A stretch of 64,000 nt of DNA from contig JAFYNM010000003.1 of NCBI GenBank assembly GCA_017549765.1, positions 62,001 to 126,000 of the forward strand. Reading direction: 5' to 3'. The position numbers and the translations under genes were made by a program. Numbering within the stretch: position 1 is the stretch's first letter; every line of letters starts with the position of its first letter. Of the stretch, positions 29,688 to 40,621 are shown piece after piece. Under the pieces are notes generated by a model. It had not been told where the DNA came from. It ran no database searches and was given only the letters and a program-made list of their open reading frames with translations. Source of the DNA: Bacteroidales bacterium. GTDB taxonomy: Bacteria; Bacteroidota; Bacteroidia; Bacteroidales; WCHB1-69.

Positions 29688-32600
29688 TTAACGTCTTACA
29701 ACTAACTTCTTGGAGAGAGTAGCGTTGTCGTTGATGATGTACATGAAGTACACACCAGGAGCGAGGTTCTTAGCAGTGCTACGATAGAGGTACTTGCCGG
29801 TAGCCGGGATGTTAACCTTATCAGTAGAGAGAACAGAACCTGTCAGGTTGACAATTTGGATCGTGGTCTCACCAGTGATACCACTGATCTCAGCATTGAT
29901 CTCCTCAGAAGTCGGGTTAGGATAGATGTTCAAGGTAGCATTATCCTCGTAAGAAGGAGTCATAGGAGCAGGAGCAGGAGGATTAACATCCATGTTGCCG
30001 CTGTCTTCGCCCACAACGGAGATCATGATAGAGTCAACATTGAGGAGGGTCTGAGTAGCGGAAGCCACGAGGGAGTTCCAACCACCGATGATACGGGACT
30101 GGTTCTGATACTCATTAGCATCAATGCTCTCGCTGTAGTAAGGATAGTTATGCGTGTTGGTATTGCTGGTAGCATACAGCTTGTAGATGATCTTATAGTC
30201 ACCGGCAATTCTGAACGGACGGATGGTCTGAGTATAGACGTTGTCAGCCAAGAAGTGCAAGTAGAAGTCATCGAAGGTAGCACTACCGTAAACCTTGGTG
30301 TACGGGAAGTGGTTATCATACTGGTTGGTGGTACCAGCCTGAGCCTTATTGTAACGAGTCAACGGAGTGGAAGTGGTGTGGGAAATAGCACTACCATACT
30401 CGTAGGAGAACTCGATAGAGGTGTTCCAGAACTCATTGTATGAATTCGGGATAGCAGCGTTGGTCAGGTAATCACCAATTCTGTTGTTATCAATCAAAGT
30501 ATCGTTGTGATAGATATCGAAGGTAACATATACCAGGGTATCTTCTTCGAAGCAAGGATTGTAAACTTCCCAAGTGTAAACGAGGTTGTTGTTCAGAGAA
30601 GCAGGATCGTTCACGTCAACCGTGTTGATACCGTCGATGTAGTGAGTCTCAACGCCTTCATACTTGAAGATGAATCTCGGAGAGTTGGTCACTTGAACCG
30701 TCACAGCGTTGGCATCGATCGGTTGATAGCCACCATTGACATTCGTCGTAGAAACACAACCCTTGCTATCGGTTACGACAACCGTGTAGGTGTAGATTGC
30801 ATCCTCAGCAGCCAGTTCACTGGCATCAACGGTGTAGGTTTGATCAGAAGCATTAGAGATAGATTCACCGTCCATGTACCATTGATAAGAGTCGAACTCT
30901 TGGGTCACAGACAAGGTGGTAGTACCGTCATGACAGATGATTGTGTCTTGCAGCACAACAGGAACAGGAAGAGTATCCACGGTGAGCGTCCAGGTGAACG
31001 GGAAGGTACCGCAGGTGGTCTCAATGGTGTACGTAATGGTAGCACCATTGTAGTTAGCATAGTCGTAATTTGCGGTCCAATCAATCTCTTCACCGTTGAC
31101 AGTCCAGGTCTCGGATACAACCGTAGCACCGCCGTAGTCAACAAGCATATCATAATTGATAGTAGGTTGAGGAATAGGATTGTTATCACACATCTCGAAG
31201 TAGTCATCCTCGAGATAAACATCAGGATCATTGTAAGCCTCGACAATAACTTCGTTGGAAGTGTAGATGTCGCACTGAGTCTCCACATAGTAGTAAACGA
31301 TAGCAATATCACCGGCAGCGAGGGTGGAGTCAGCAGTGAACTCAACTTCACCGTTTCCACGATCTACCATCCAGCCTTCGCTCAGAACCTCAGTAGCGCC
31401 ATAGAGCGTGTACTCAGGAGCCGGCACATAGGTAGCGATAGAGAGATCGCGACAAGAGTCAACACCCGTGATTTCGAGCTCAACAGGAGCGGAAACATTG
31501 ATATCGATAATTTGATCAACAGTACCACAATCGTTGGTAACAGAAATCTTGACTCTCAAGTTGGTATCTGCAAGCGTGATGTTGTACGGGAAGACAATCG
31601 CAGTTTCTTCGTCGCCATGGAGAGCATAGAAGTCAGGACCATCATTAGAACCAGAACCATAAGAAGTGATAGAGTAAGAAACTGTCAAATCTTCACCAAC
31701 ACAATAGAGATCTTCATCAGCCTCAAAGAAGTGGATGACAGGAACAGAGTATATGGTGATAGTCAAAGTCTCTTCAACGTTATCGCAAACATCGGCATCG
31801 GTAGTCAAGGTTACCTCATACTCGCCAGGTTCGATGGAAGTATTCGGAGTAATCACGATAGCGCCATCACCCAAGGTGACCCAGTCATACTCGCTGGAGA
31901 GCACAACATTGTAGTTGGATTCAAACTCAACTTCAGTAGGCTGTGCATTGTTACAGATGGTGATCTCAGTATCATCGAGTTCGATGTACGGAGTCGGGTC
32001 AACTACAACAGTCACTACATTGGAGATGACACCGTCAGGAGCACAGTCATTCTGAGCAATTACTCTGAAGTAGTAAGTGCCAGCAACTTCACCGGTCCAG
32101 GAAGTACCGTCAAGCGTTACTTCAGACCAAGTAGTTTGATCGGCGCTGATCTCGAAGGTGAGAGAACCTTGAGCGTTAGCCCAGTTGGTCGTAGCGGTAA
32201 AGGTCACAACCTCATCCTCGCAAATCTGATCATAATCAACGGCCAAGGTAACCTCAGGAACGTCGATGACGGCGATTTGGATAGCCTCGGAAACGGCAGA
32301 ACCGCATTCGTTCTCAGCATAGAGACGTACATAGACACCGTTCATCTCAACATCGGCCAGGTCATTGACATCGTCAACATCTACCCAGTTGTTGCCATCC
32401 AGCATTTGCAAGGTAGAATCAACCATAGTACCGTTGTTCCAGTTGATAGCCGGGATATTCAGGGCGAAGTTCTCCACGCAAGTACCAGTCTGGGAAATCT
32501 CAGGCATGGTAGGAACGTCCTTCACGAGGAGGGTAGCGTGGTTGGTCTCAGAAGAACCGCACTTGTTAGAGAGGATCATATAGACCTCATACTCACCAGC

Positions 32601-35600
32601 GGTCAACTCTACATCATCGTCAAATTGATAACCAAGTTCATTGGCAGGAACGATCATGATTTGAGCGGTTACAGGAGCAGTAGCGGTAGCAGGAGTCGTC
32701 AAAGCGAAGTTCAGGTCAGTACCCGTAATACCATCGGCAGCGCAGATCACGCCGTCCTCGATCGTACCGGTCGGGATGGTATCGACGGTGATTTGGATAG
32801 CGTTGGAAGCAGTATCACCACAATCGTTGGTTACTTGGTAAGCTACATACATGCCGTTCATAGCATAGGTGACAGTGCCGTCGAACTCGGTCCAAGGACC
32901 TTCAGCAGAAGCACCATATACCCAAGCAGTGGTACAAGCATCGTGGTTGCACACGTAATCAGGAGTAGCGAACTTATCCGTGATGTTGTCACCATGGCAG
33001 AATTCGGCAACACACTCGGTAGTAGTTTGAGCATCGATAGGACGATAAGTCACAGTTAAACTACGTACGCGGAATTGAGAGGCATCACCAGAAGCATTAG
33101 AATGATTACGGTAAGTAACATAAACTGCACCGAACGGATCAGCTTGGAAATCAGGAGAAGTAGTGAAGTAAGAAGCGACACCTTGTGTGTTGTTATAGAT
33201 GATTTCCAATTCAGGAGTGTTATCAGCTTCAATATCTATATCTGTTATAACATAACCATTTGCAGCATCAACAAGAAGTTCATTACCTTGTTGATTGGTA
33301 CCTTTATAGAAACGAGCAGAACCATTCCAGAATGCAGGAGAATTCTGAGAAGAACCTTGGTTAACAATTAAAGTAATAACATTGTCAACAATAGTAGAAC
33401 TAGCAATGTATGTAGGATTATTTTGAGTGCCAGTGGTATAATTATCTGCATACGTGTAAGTAACAGTAATAGGAGATTGGCAATCAAGCGTCAGCTCTTC
33501 AATGTCAGCCTTGTCGTTGATGGTCAAAGTGATAGGATCACTCCAGGCCTCACCGCAAGAATTTTCAGCATAACCCCAAACAATACGACCATCCCATGCG
33601 CGGGTGAAGACAACAGTGTCAGGATCGAAAGGAATATCTACACCTTCTTCCCAAGAAGTATAATAGGTAAATCCAGAATCAGTACCTTCATTGTTGTTCC
33701 AATTGATAATCAGATTGAGGTTCTCAAACGTATCACCAACACAATATTCGGTCACAACATCCTCGTCAATCTCAACGTCTGGACTAGCCATGAGAACGAT
33801 ATGGTGAATCATCACACTGTCGCAACCATAGATAGATTGGAGAGAATCGATGACGTCGAAATGCGTGCTTGCAGAATCGAAAGGATGAGGTCTAGGATAC
33901 CAGAGCACCGTACCGTCGCCAAGTTCAAGGGTGTAATCACCATTGTTATTTAAGTAAGAAACACAGAGAGAATCCTGAACTTCGATCTCGTAGGTCGGCA
34001 TGGAGAAGACACCGATGGAGTCAACGTTCTGACAACCGTACTCGTCGGTAACCGTCACCTTGTAGAAGCAGTAGTTGCCGTTCGGGAGGGTTACGTCGAA
34101 GTTGGACTCGGTCACTTGGTTAGACCACTGGAAGGCAACCAGGCCAGCAGGATCAACACCGAGGTTGATCGGGAAGTCGTTGTGGCAGATATTCACCTCA
34201 GGCTCATAGTAAGGCTCTTGATCAACCAAGAAGGTGATGGTCGGGTTCGGCTCAACCTCAACATTGATAGAGTCGATGCTCGTACAACCCGTGAGCTCGC
34301 TCACTACGGTGATGTAGTACGTACAGATGCCCGTGTGGCCAGTGTAGATGTCGAGGATCGGACCGTCAACCGTACCGGTACATACAGAATACCAAGAGTA
34401 GTGGAATACGGTGTCGCCAGGAAGCGTGCTGGTTGCAGAAGCAATCAGTTGGCCCTCAGCGTTCAGACAGTAAACCGTGTTGCCCTCGATCTCGATGATC
34501 GGTTTGAACTCGGTGCTGTCTTCCACGATAATGTTGGTAGCCTCATAGCTACAGCCAAGGTCGAGGTCTTTCACGTAGATGGTGTAAGTACCAGCGGCCA
34601 GCTGTTGGAACATATTGTTGCTGCCGTAGTTCACACCGTCGATGGAGTAAACAAAGTCAGCATCAGGATTCTCGCTGGAAGCGTGAAGGATGATGATACC
34701 CGTGTAAGGTCCTTCGCAGTTCACGTTGTCGATAACTTCAGGATCGAAGGTGATGTGAACGGTGTCGTAAGGAACGTAAGCGGTATCCTCCAAGGAACAG
34801 CCAGTGAGAGGATCATATACGTGGATGGTGTAGAGGTCGTGAGTCAACCAGTACATCACGTAAGAATCAGGAGTGAAGTAACCAACGGTATCCAAAACGT
34901 TCGGCTCATTGCTGTTCTCGAAGTAATAGATGTAGTTGGTGTCCATAGGAGCCGTCACCACGATAGTACCGTTACCCGGTTTCTCGAAGGTAGGAGCACA
35001 CATGGTGTTAGGAGTGGAATAATGTACAAGTTGCGGCAAGAAGGCGCTGTCCACAACATGATGCTCAATCACGTCGGAGCAGTTCATGGCGCTGATAGCC
35101 TCGATGATATAGTCACCGGAGTTAACACCTTCGAAGATGCCAGTGGTGTTGGAAGCAACCAACTCTAACTCTTCATCGTACAAGTTATAGGTGATAGGAA
35201 GAACAGCGTTGCCGGTATTGGTAACCGTGATCACACCGTCTTTCTCTTCTTTACAATTGTGGTTAGCCGTAGAGGTAGCTGTGATGTTAGGATATGCAGG
35301 AGCGAAATCAATGTGAATAACGGTGTCATACATACAAGTGGTATTGACATTGGTAGCAGCGAGATAGTAATCGCCAGTATTCAAACCAGCGAACACACCC
35401 GTCATATTCTGACCAATGGCTTCCATATCTTCATTAGTAAGTAAGAACATGAAGTTCTCAGTAGCGCTGGTCACCGTGATGGTACCGTTACCCAGTTCAG
35501 GGTCGCAGTTCTGATCCGGAGTCAAATTGACAGCCCAGATATAAGGAGCCTTTTCGAACTTGATAGTCACAACGGTGTCCTTAGAACAACCGGTAGCGTC

Positions 35601-38600
35601 GTTAACCTTCACGATACGATATTGACCGGCCGGCAGGTTGGTGGTAGCGGCCAACAACATCGGAGTGCTGCTAGCAAGTGTATAGGTATAATAGGTATAA
35701 CCAGTCTCAGCAGCGATGGTGATAGCACCGTTCGGCGTAGTGCCTTCGCAGTTCACGTTCGGAGTGAGGGTGATCTCGTTGTTGAATTCAACCTCGAAAG
35801 GAACGGAAGTCACAGGGATGGTGAATACGGAGGTACAACCGAGATCAGAAGTGATGGTCAGGGTGTAGTACGTGGTATCTTGACCCGTAGTGCCGAGTTC
35901 GTTGAAGATGAAGTGGGTGCCGTCATAAACAACCGTCTGATCGTTCATAGCGTAGGTGTAGCCGATGATAGGATTGAGGATAGCCACAGAACCATTGGCG
36001 GTGATAGCCTGGTCGCAAACAGAGTTCGGAGTGATGTTCATGTTCGGGAGAACAGGATCCTCAGTGGTGGAACCAACAGTGATCATGAAGTTCTTGGCAC
36101 AACCGAAATCGGTAACGGCGGTCAGGGTGTAGGTACCGTTGTTCAAACCGGTGAAGGCAGCAGGAGTACCCACGATGGTGGTCTCACCGATAGTGTAAGT
36201 GTAGCCAGCCATAGCGTTGGTGATCGTGATAGTACCATCGGGCTCGTCGCAACGAGTCTTAGGAGTCGTGATCGTGGCAACGATAGGATAAACACGTGCA
36301 CTGTCAACGATGATGTCTTCCTTCACATAGGTACAATATTTGTCAGTAGTCACGTGGATAGAGTAGTGACCGTAGATCAAGTTGTCATAAATGAGGTCGC
36401 CACCTTGATAGAGAACGTCGGAGTTCGGGAGGTTGATGATCTCATAGGTGTAACCCAGTTGCGGGTTGGTGATGGTGATAGTACCATCGTAAGGAGGAAT
36501 ACACCATGCGTTCGGCGTAGTAACGGTAGCCGGGATCACCACGTTGGTGTCACGCTCCACGACCACGCTGGCGATATGGTTGGACTGACAATCGTAAGAG
36601 GTCAAGAGGTCGAACCAATAGGTGCCTTCCTGGAGACCAGTGTAAACGTAGGTCAGATCTTGCCATTGAGTCTCGCCGTTCATTCTCCAAGCGACGATGT
36701 CAGGATGGATAGCAGCGATGGAGATGGTACCGTCATAGATACCGTCCTCATTCTCGCAATAGGTGTTGGCGGTCTGAATCAAGTTGACGTCAGCGGCAAC
36801 AGGAGTATGGTGTACGAGAATGTCGATAGAACCGGCGGCGCTACAACCGATGCTGTCGGTGACAGTCACGGTGTAAACATGAGCAGCCTCGGTAGGATAA
36901 ACGGTGATGTTAGCGTCGTGGTTGTTGTTCACGCTCCAGGTGTAGATAACCGGAACGACAGCGTTCTCCACGGTGGTGGTCAAGTTCACCTCCTCGCCTT
37001 GGCAGATCTCCGGTTCGTCAGCCGTGATGGTGACGGTCAGAGGAGCGCTGGACTTGAGGGTGATGATATGGGTGGTAGCGTTACCACAACGGTCGGTGAT
37101 GGTCACGGTGACAGGAGTCTCCACAGCGATCAAGCTGCCAGCGGCAACATTCTGCGTGATGGTGAGGTTACCGAAACCGTAGCAGTTATCCGTTACATTG
37201 TCATTATTGAAATAAGGTTGCAAGTTAGGAACCGTCATCATACAGTTGGCACCCGGATCGAGGATAACCTCGGAAACAACGTTACCAACAACAGGAGCGA
37301 TGCTATCAACCACGTCGAAGGAGTAGGAGGTGGAAGCTTTACAGCCAGCATCGTTGAAAACGGTCAGGTAAGCAGTATAAGTCTTGTTACAGCTGTCCGG
37401 AAGGATGGTCACGAAGGTGGTGTCCATGTTGACTTCGAGAGGCAGGTTCACACTCTCGCCGCTCCAGATGTGACGTACGATTTCGCCACCGTTACCCGGA
37501 TCCGTGATGGAGTGGATGGTGAGGTTACCGTAGTTAGGACACAACGGGAAGGTAGAGCCGTTGAGGATGATCTCTTCGATAGCAACAGTAGGAAGACCGC
37601 TCACGTGAACAGGAGCAGCGCTGATAGAATCCACACAACCGTAGTAGTCGGTCACATGAATAGTATAGGTATAATCCATATTGCCAGTAGCGGGAACGCC
37701 GTATGCGTCGGCACTGGTGTGATAGATGATGGAACCGTCGTTCGGATTAGCAGTCCACTCAAGTTGATAGTAGCTTTCGCCATTACCGTCGATCAGCGGA
37801 GTAGCATTGTGTACGAAGGAGGTGTCGAAGTGCAAGAAGATGGTGTCGTGGAGACAGATAGCTTCAGGAAGGGCGGAGATACCACCGTCGATGAGCATAC
37901 GAGGAGGACGTACCAAGGAGAAGACCTCGGTCACGACAGAGTTGTTACCGCAGTTGTCGGTTACGACAGCGTAAACGGAAGCATAGTCAGACTCTTCGAA
38001 GATCAGGTGCTCAGGAGCGAGGATCGTACCAGCGGCATCCAAGTAGAATACCACATTGGTGACGGTCGTGCCGGTGCACTCGAAGGAAACGGTATGGTCA
38101 GCATTGAAGGCTGCCAACAAAACTTCGTAGGTAGGAACGCGGAACTGGCAGTTTTGAACCGGAACAGGATTTACGCTGGAGATAGCGCCACCGACAACGG
38201 GTTTGTAGTCGTTCTTGATGGTCCAGTTCTCAACATAAGGATTGGAAACGTTGCCGCACTCATCCTCGAGGATATAAGTTCTGGTCACATAAACCTCACA
38301 ATCAGTAGTGGTCACTACAGCAGAATAATGAACCTTCTCAAGGTTCTCGCAGTGATCGTTGATGTCCAGGAGGTTCTGGAGATCGGCCACGGTACGACGG
38401 CCAGCCACGAAAGCAGCGGCGGTGGTGTCGCAACCGGAAACCGTGATATTGGTGATCGTAGTCGGCTTCGGAGCCACCACGATAGCGTTGGTGTCTTGAG
38501 CAGTCAGGATGAAGGTACGATAGAGAGTGTCCATACATCCAGCATCGCTGGTAGCGATAGCCATGACTACATAGGTATTGGAACCCGTACAAGCATTAGG

Positions 38601-40388
38601 AGCCACGCCCGTGATAGAAGCAGTGTTCTCATTGATGGACGTGCCATTCAAAGTCCAGTAGTAAGCAATGGTGCTGTTGGTCTGGGCGATGTTGGCATCC
38701 GTGAATTGGGTCTTCAGCAGTTCTTCGCCGCGCGGACAGATGGTGTCGTCCACGGTGGAGTTGTCGCCAACCAATTCAGGAGAAGCATGCATCACGATCG
38801 TGACAACAGTCGGGGTGGAGTTAGCATAACCATTCGTGGTGAACACGTTGAAGGTGATGGTCTTGTTAACATTGCTGGTGAAGTAGGTGGTCATAGGCAC
38901 AGGATAGGAAGCGCCGTCAGCAACGGTGTCCAGGTTGGTGGTGCCATATTGCCATACGATACCAGTAGCACACTCCTCGAGGTCATCGAATTCAGCAAGG
39001 ATCGGGTAGGTGGTCGGCATCTGGCTGTAGCAGAACTCATGAACAGGTTCAACTACAGGAGGATAGAGCGGCTTCACCGTAATAGTCAAAGTGTCAACTG
39101 CACCCTCGCAATAGAAATCATCGGGAGTGACAGAATCATAATGGTTGATTTGTTTCACAAACCAGGTGTAGGTACCCACCTCGACGGCGGCATAGCTCGG
39201 AGTGGTGGTAGTCCATGTGGTACCATCCTGAGACCACCAGATAGCGTAGTCGATGATGCCAGGAGCGTCGGTGTCAACAGCAGGTGTGTGGGCCAGAACC
39301 TCAGAAGCGGGAAGAGGAAGACCTACACAGATATCGAAATCGTTGGCAACGATGTCCGGATTGATACGGGTATAGAAATCAAGATGTACCAAGCTGTCAA
39401 CTCTGAAGTGACCACATACGGAGTCACCGAAGATCACGAGGTAAGGATTCTCAACGGAGTAAGTAGCGATAGGGCTACCGAAGTCCCAGGTCTCGCCGTC
39501 GCAAACAGCTTTCTTGAAATTAGTCTCTACGAGATAGTGGATAGAGTCTTGGGCCAGGAGGGCGCCGCAGCAGCTCTGGTGACCACCGATGGAGAGTTGT
39601 TGGTTCTCATCCCAATAAAGGGAAGGCCAGTCGGTACCACCGGTACGCTCACGAAGACCAACCACTAAAGAATAATTACCAACTTGTTTCCAGCAAATAA
39701 CAATCACATGATCCGTAGACTCGAAGAAAGGCAGGTTGAAATAATCCAATGCCATTTCATTAAAGAAATAGGTATAACCCCAAGCATCCGGAGAAATGTT
39801 AGCATAAGGATTCGGTTGAGGTTCTACCTGAAGAGCGCCAGGATAACCACCCACGCAGTAGGTCAGGTTAGTTTCAGTTGCAGTGTTTTCAAAACACTCA
39901 CCCAAATTACCAACAGTACCACCGATCCAAGGAAGGGTGTCACAGTTAGGATAACCAGGGTTGAACGGAATCGGACTATTGTTCAATCTCTGATAACGAG
40001 TGTAAATGCGGAACTCCGCATAGTCAGAGATGTTGTCCACAAGCTGTCCGTCGCGATACAATTTCCATTCCAGGGACACTTTCGTGTTGGCCGGAAGGTT
40101 ACATGTGTTCGAGAAACGGATCTTGTAGTAGTCCGTCTGTTGGCATTGACCAGTAGCCGGATCAATACCTTGCAACACCGGATTCATGGTGTTGTTCAAC
40201 ACAACATCGCCACCAGTGCCAGGCAGATGGGCAGCGCCACCACCGGGAACGTTGGAGATATCATGCAACGTTTGGGGTTGAAGATTCTCCAACCAGAAGC
40301 AGCATGATTGTGTTGTCTGCGCGTGAACGGGGACGTTCATCAGCGCCAGCAGAATGCTTAAAAAGCAAATTGATAATAGTTTTTTCAT
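29688..40388 (-). CDS. Giant secreted multi-repeat protein with T9SS type A sorting domain
   Basis: A 3566-residue cell-surface protein. A signal peptide ends at VPVHA-Q (about residue 23). Residues 24-280 form a cysteine-containing N-terminal domain. About 640-840 and 1030-1120 hold HYR-like modules with D-x-CGN motifs. About 1200-1955 hold nine SprB-like repeats of some 80 residues, each with an early C then a DGTITI-like strand and a late GC; examples are TTPNAWC, TTPKTRC, LTPNVNC and STPNTMC. About 2000-3200 hold Ig/PKD-like modules ending in N-x-CG..SNAIQITV. One of these is interrupted by a different module coded near 33040-33475. The last 75 residues form the Por secretion tail (LNIYPNPTSEEIN, then LAPGVYFMYI and KLVVRR). 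No catalytic domain was recognised. It is likely an adhesin, motility or matrix protein, by analogy with SprB. It ends in a strong terminator and has a -7 element upstream. Confidence 0.92.
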   Translation of the reverse strand: MKKLLSICFLSILLALMNVPVHAQTTQSCCFWLENLQPQTLHDISNVPGGGAAHLPGTGGDVVLNNTMNPVLQGIDPATGQCQQTDYYKIRFSNTCNLPANTKVSLEWKLYRDGQLVDNISDYAEFRIYTRYQRLNNSPIPFNPGYPNCDTLPWIGGTVGNLGECFENTATETNLTYCVGGYPGALQVEPQPNPYANISPDAWGYTYFFNEMALDYFNLPFFESTDHVIVICWKQVGNYSLVVGLRERTGGTDWPSLYWDENQQLSIGGHQSCCGALLAQDSIHYLVETNFKKAVCDGETWDFGSPIATYSVENPYLVIFGDSVCGHFRVDSLVHLDFYTRINPDIVANDFDICVGLPLPASEVLAHTPAVDTDAPGIIDYAIWWSQDGTTWTTTTPSYAAVEVGTYTWFVKQINHYDSVTPDDFYCEGAVDTLTITVKPLYPPVVEPVHEFCYSQMPTTYPILAEFDDLEECATGIVWQYGTTNLDTVADGASYPVPMTTYFTSNVNKTITFNVFTTNGYANSTPTVVTIVMHASPELVGDNSTVDDTICPRGEELLKTQFTDANIAQTNSTIAYYWTLNGTSINENTASITGVAPNACTGSNTYVVMAIATSDAGCMDTLYRTFILTAQDTNAIVVAPKPTTITNITVSGCDTTAAAFVAGRRTVADLQNLLDINDHCENLEKVHYSAVVTTTDCEVYVTRTYILEDECGNVSNPYVENWTIKNDYKPVVGGAISSVNPVPVQNCQFRVPTYEVLLAAFNADHTVSFECTGTTVTNVVFYLDAAGTILAPEHLIFEESDYASVYAVVTDNCGNNSVVTEVFSLVRPPRMLIDGGISALPEAICLHDTIFLHFDTSFVHNATPLIDGNGESYYQLEWTANPNDGSIIYHTSADAYGVPATGNMDYTYTIHVTDYYGCVDSISAAPVHVSGLPTVAIEEIILNGSTFPLCPNYGNLTIHSITDPGNGGEIVRHIWSGESVNLPLEVNMDTTFVTILPDSCNKTYTAYLTVFNDAGCKASTSYSFDVVDSIAPVVGNVVSEVILDPGANCMMTVPNLQPYFNNDNVTDNCYGFGNLTITQNVAAGSLIAVETPVTVTITDRCGNATTHIITLKSSAPLTVTITADEPEICQGEEVNLTTTVENAVVPVIYTWSVNNNHDANITVYPTEAAHVYTVTVTDSIGCSAAGSIDILVHHTPVAADVNLIQTANTYCENEDGIYDGTISIAAIHPDIVAWRMNGETQWQDLTYVYTGLQEGTYWFDLLTSYDCQSNHIASVVVERDTNVVIPATVTTPNAWCIPPYDGTITITNPQLGYTYEIINLPNSDVLYQGGDLIYDNLIYGHYSIHVTTDKYCTYVKEDIIVDSARVYPIVATITTPKTRCDEPDGTITITNAMAGYTYTIGETTIVGTPAAFTGLNNGTYTLTAVTDFGCAKNFMITVGSTTEDPVLPNMNITPNSVCDQAITANGSVAILNPIIGYTYAMNDQTVVYDGTHFIFNELGTTGQDTTYYTLTITSDLGCTSVFTIPVTSVPFEVEFNNEITLTPNVNCEGTTPNGAITIAAETGYTYYTYTLASSTPMLLAATTNLPAGQYRIVKVNDATGCSKDTVVTIKFEKAPYIWAVNLTPDQNCDPELGNGTITVTSATENFMFLLTNEDMEAIGQNMTGVFAGLNTGDYYLAATNVNTTCMYDTVIHIDFAPAYPNITATSTANHNCKEEKDGVITVTNTGNAVLPITYNLYDEELELVASNTTGIFEGVNSGDYIIEAISAMNCSDVIEHHVVDSAFLPQLVHYSTPNTMCAPTFEKPGNGTIVVTAPMDTNYIYYFENSNEPNVLDTVGYFTPDSYVMYWLTHDLYTIHVYDPLTGCSLEDTAYVPYDTVHITFDPEVIDNVNCEGPYTGIIILHASSENPDADFVYSIDGVNYGSNNMFQQLAAGTYTIYVKDLDLGCSYEATNIIVEDSTEFKPIIEIEGNTVYCLNAEGQLIASATSTLPGDTVFHYSWYSVCTGTVDGPILDIYTGHTGICTYYITVVSELTGCTSIDSINVEVEPNPTITFLVDQEPYYEPEVNICHNDFPINLGVDPAGLVAFQWSNQVTESNFDVTLPNGNYCFYKVTVTDEYGCQNVDSIGVFSMPTYEIEVQDSLCVSYLNNNGDYTLELGDGTVLWYPRPHPFDSASTHFDVIDSLQSIYGCDSVMIHHIVLMASPDVEIDEDVVTEYCVGDTFENLNLIINWNNNEGTDSGFTYYTSWEEGVDIPFDPDTVVFTRAWDGRIVWGYAENSCGEAWSDPITLTINDKADIEELTLDCQSPITVTYTYADNYTTGTQNNPTYIASSTIVDNVITLIVNQGSSQNSPAFWNGSARFYKGTNQQGNELLVDAANGYVITDIDIEADNTPELEIIYNNTQGVASYFTTSPDFQADPFGAVYVTYRNHSNASGDASQFRVRSLTVTYRPIDAQTTTECVAEFCHGDNITDKFATPDYVCNHDACTTAWVYGASAEGPWTEFDGTVTYAMNGMYVAYQVTNDCGDTASNAIQITVDTIPTGTIEDGVICAADGITGTDLNFALTTPATATAPVTAQIMIVPANELGYQFDDDVELTAGEYEVYMILSNKCGSSETNHATLLVKDVPTMPEISQTGTCVENFALNIPAINWNNGTMVDSTLQMLDGNNWVDVDDVNDLADVEMNGVYVRLYAENECGSAVSEAIQIAVIDVPEVTLAVDYDQICEDEVVTFTATTNWANAQGSLTFEISADQTTWSEVTLDGTSWTGEVAGTYYFRVIAQNDCAPDGVISNVVTVVVDPTPYIELDDTEITICNNAQPTEVEFESNYNVVLSSEYDWVTLGDGAIVITPNTSIEPGEYEVTLTTDADVCDNVEETLTITIYSVPVIHFFEADEDLYCVGEDLTVSYSITSYGSGSNDGPDFYALHGDEETAIVFPYNITLADTNLRVKISVTNDCGTVDQIIDINVSAPVELEITGVDSCRDLSIATYVPAPEYTLYGATEVLSEGWMVDRGNGEVEFTADSTLAAGDIAIVYYYVETQCDIYTSNEVIVEAYNDPDVYLEDDYFEMCDNNPIPQPTINYDMLVDYGGATVVSETWTVNGEEIDWTANYDYANYNGATITYTIETTCGTFPFTWTLTVDTLPVPVVLQDTIICHDGTTTLSVTQEFDSYQWYMDGESISNASDQTYTVDASELAAEDAIYTYTVVVTDSKGCVSTTNVNGGYQPIDANAVTVQVTNSPRFIFKYEGVETHYIDGINTVDVNDPASLNNNLVYTWEVYNPCFEEDTLVYVTFDIYHNDTLIDNNRIGDYLTNAAIPNSYNEFWNTSIEFSYEYGSAISHTTSTPLTRYNKAQAGTTNQYDNHFPYTKVYGSATFDDFYLHFLADNVYTQTIRPFRIAGDYKIIYKLYATSNTNTHNYPYYSESIDANEYQNQSRIIGGWNSLVASATQTLLNVDSIMISVVGEDSGNMDVNPPAPAPMTPSYEDNATLNIYPNPTSEEINAEISGITGETTIQIVNLTGSVLSTDKVNIPATGKYLYRSTAKNLAPGVYFMYIINDNATLSKKLVVRR

Positions 40389-40501
40389 ACTGTTTTTTAT
40401 TGTTTGTTATTATTAATTATTATTATTTTCTTCTATATCGTTCGTATCGTCTTACTTTATAGCATACTACATAACTATACATTACACTAAAAATTCAACT
40501 T

Positions 40502-40510
40502 GCAAAAATA
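40502..40510 (-). promoter_or_regulatory. Candidate -7 element of the giant T9SS gene
   Basis: On the minus strand TATTTTTGC fits TAnnTTTG. A TTTG lies 28 bases upstream (40542-40539), further than usual. It would produce a leader of about 110 bases. Confidence 0.5.
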
Positions 40511-40586
40511 CATTTTTTTTTAATTCTTATACTCCTATCAAATTTTTTTTTCAACAATTCTGAAAAAAAGTTTTTCCACTATTATA

Positions 40587-40621
40587 CTCCAAAAAGGGCA
40601 TCATTGTTACATGATGCCCTT
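40587..40621 (-). terminator. Terminator after the porE-like gene
   Basis: Perfect 11-base arms AAGGGCATCAT (40594-40604) and ATGATGCCCTT (40611-40621) flank a six-base loop; on the minus strand a short T-run follows. It closes the proS-mazG-porE-like set. Confidence 0.85.

Noticed and set aside
29856-40307. Very long plus-strand frames opposite the giant gene (for example 35622-39668 with 1348 codons and 30507-33059 with 850)
   Set aside because: They are the mirror of a repetitive gene that avoids TTA, CTA and TCA codons. They have no signal, promoter or family resemblance and their sequence mirrors the minus-strand repeats.
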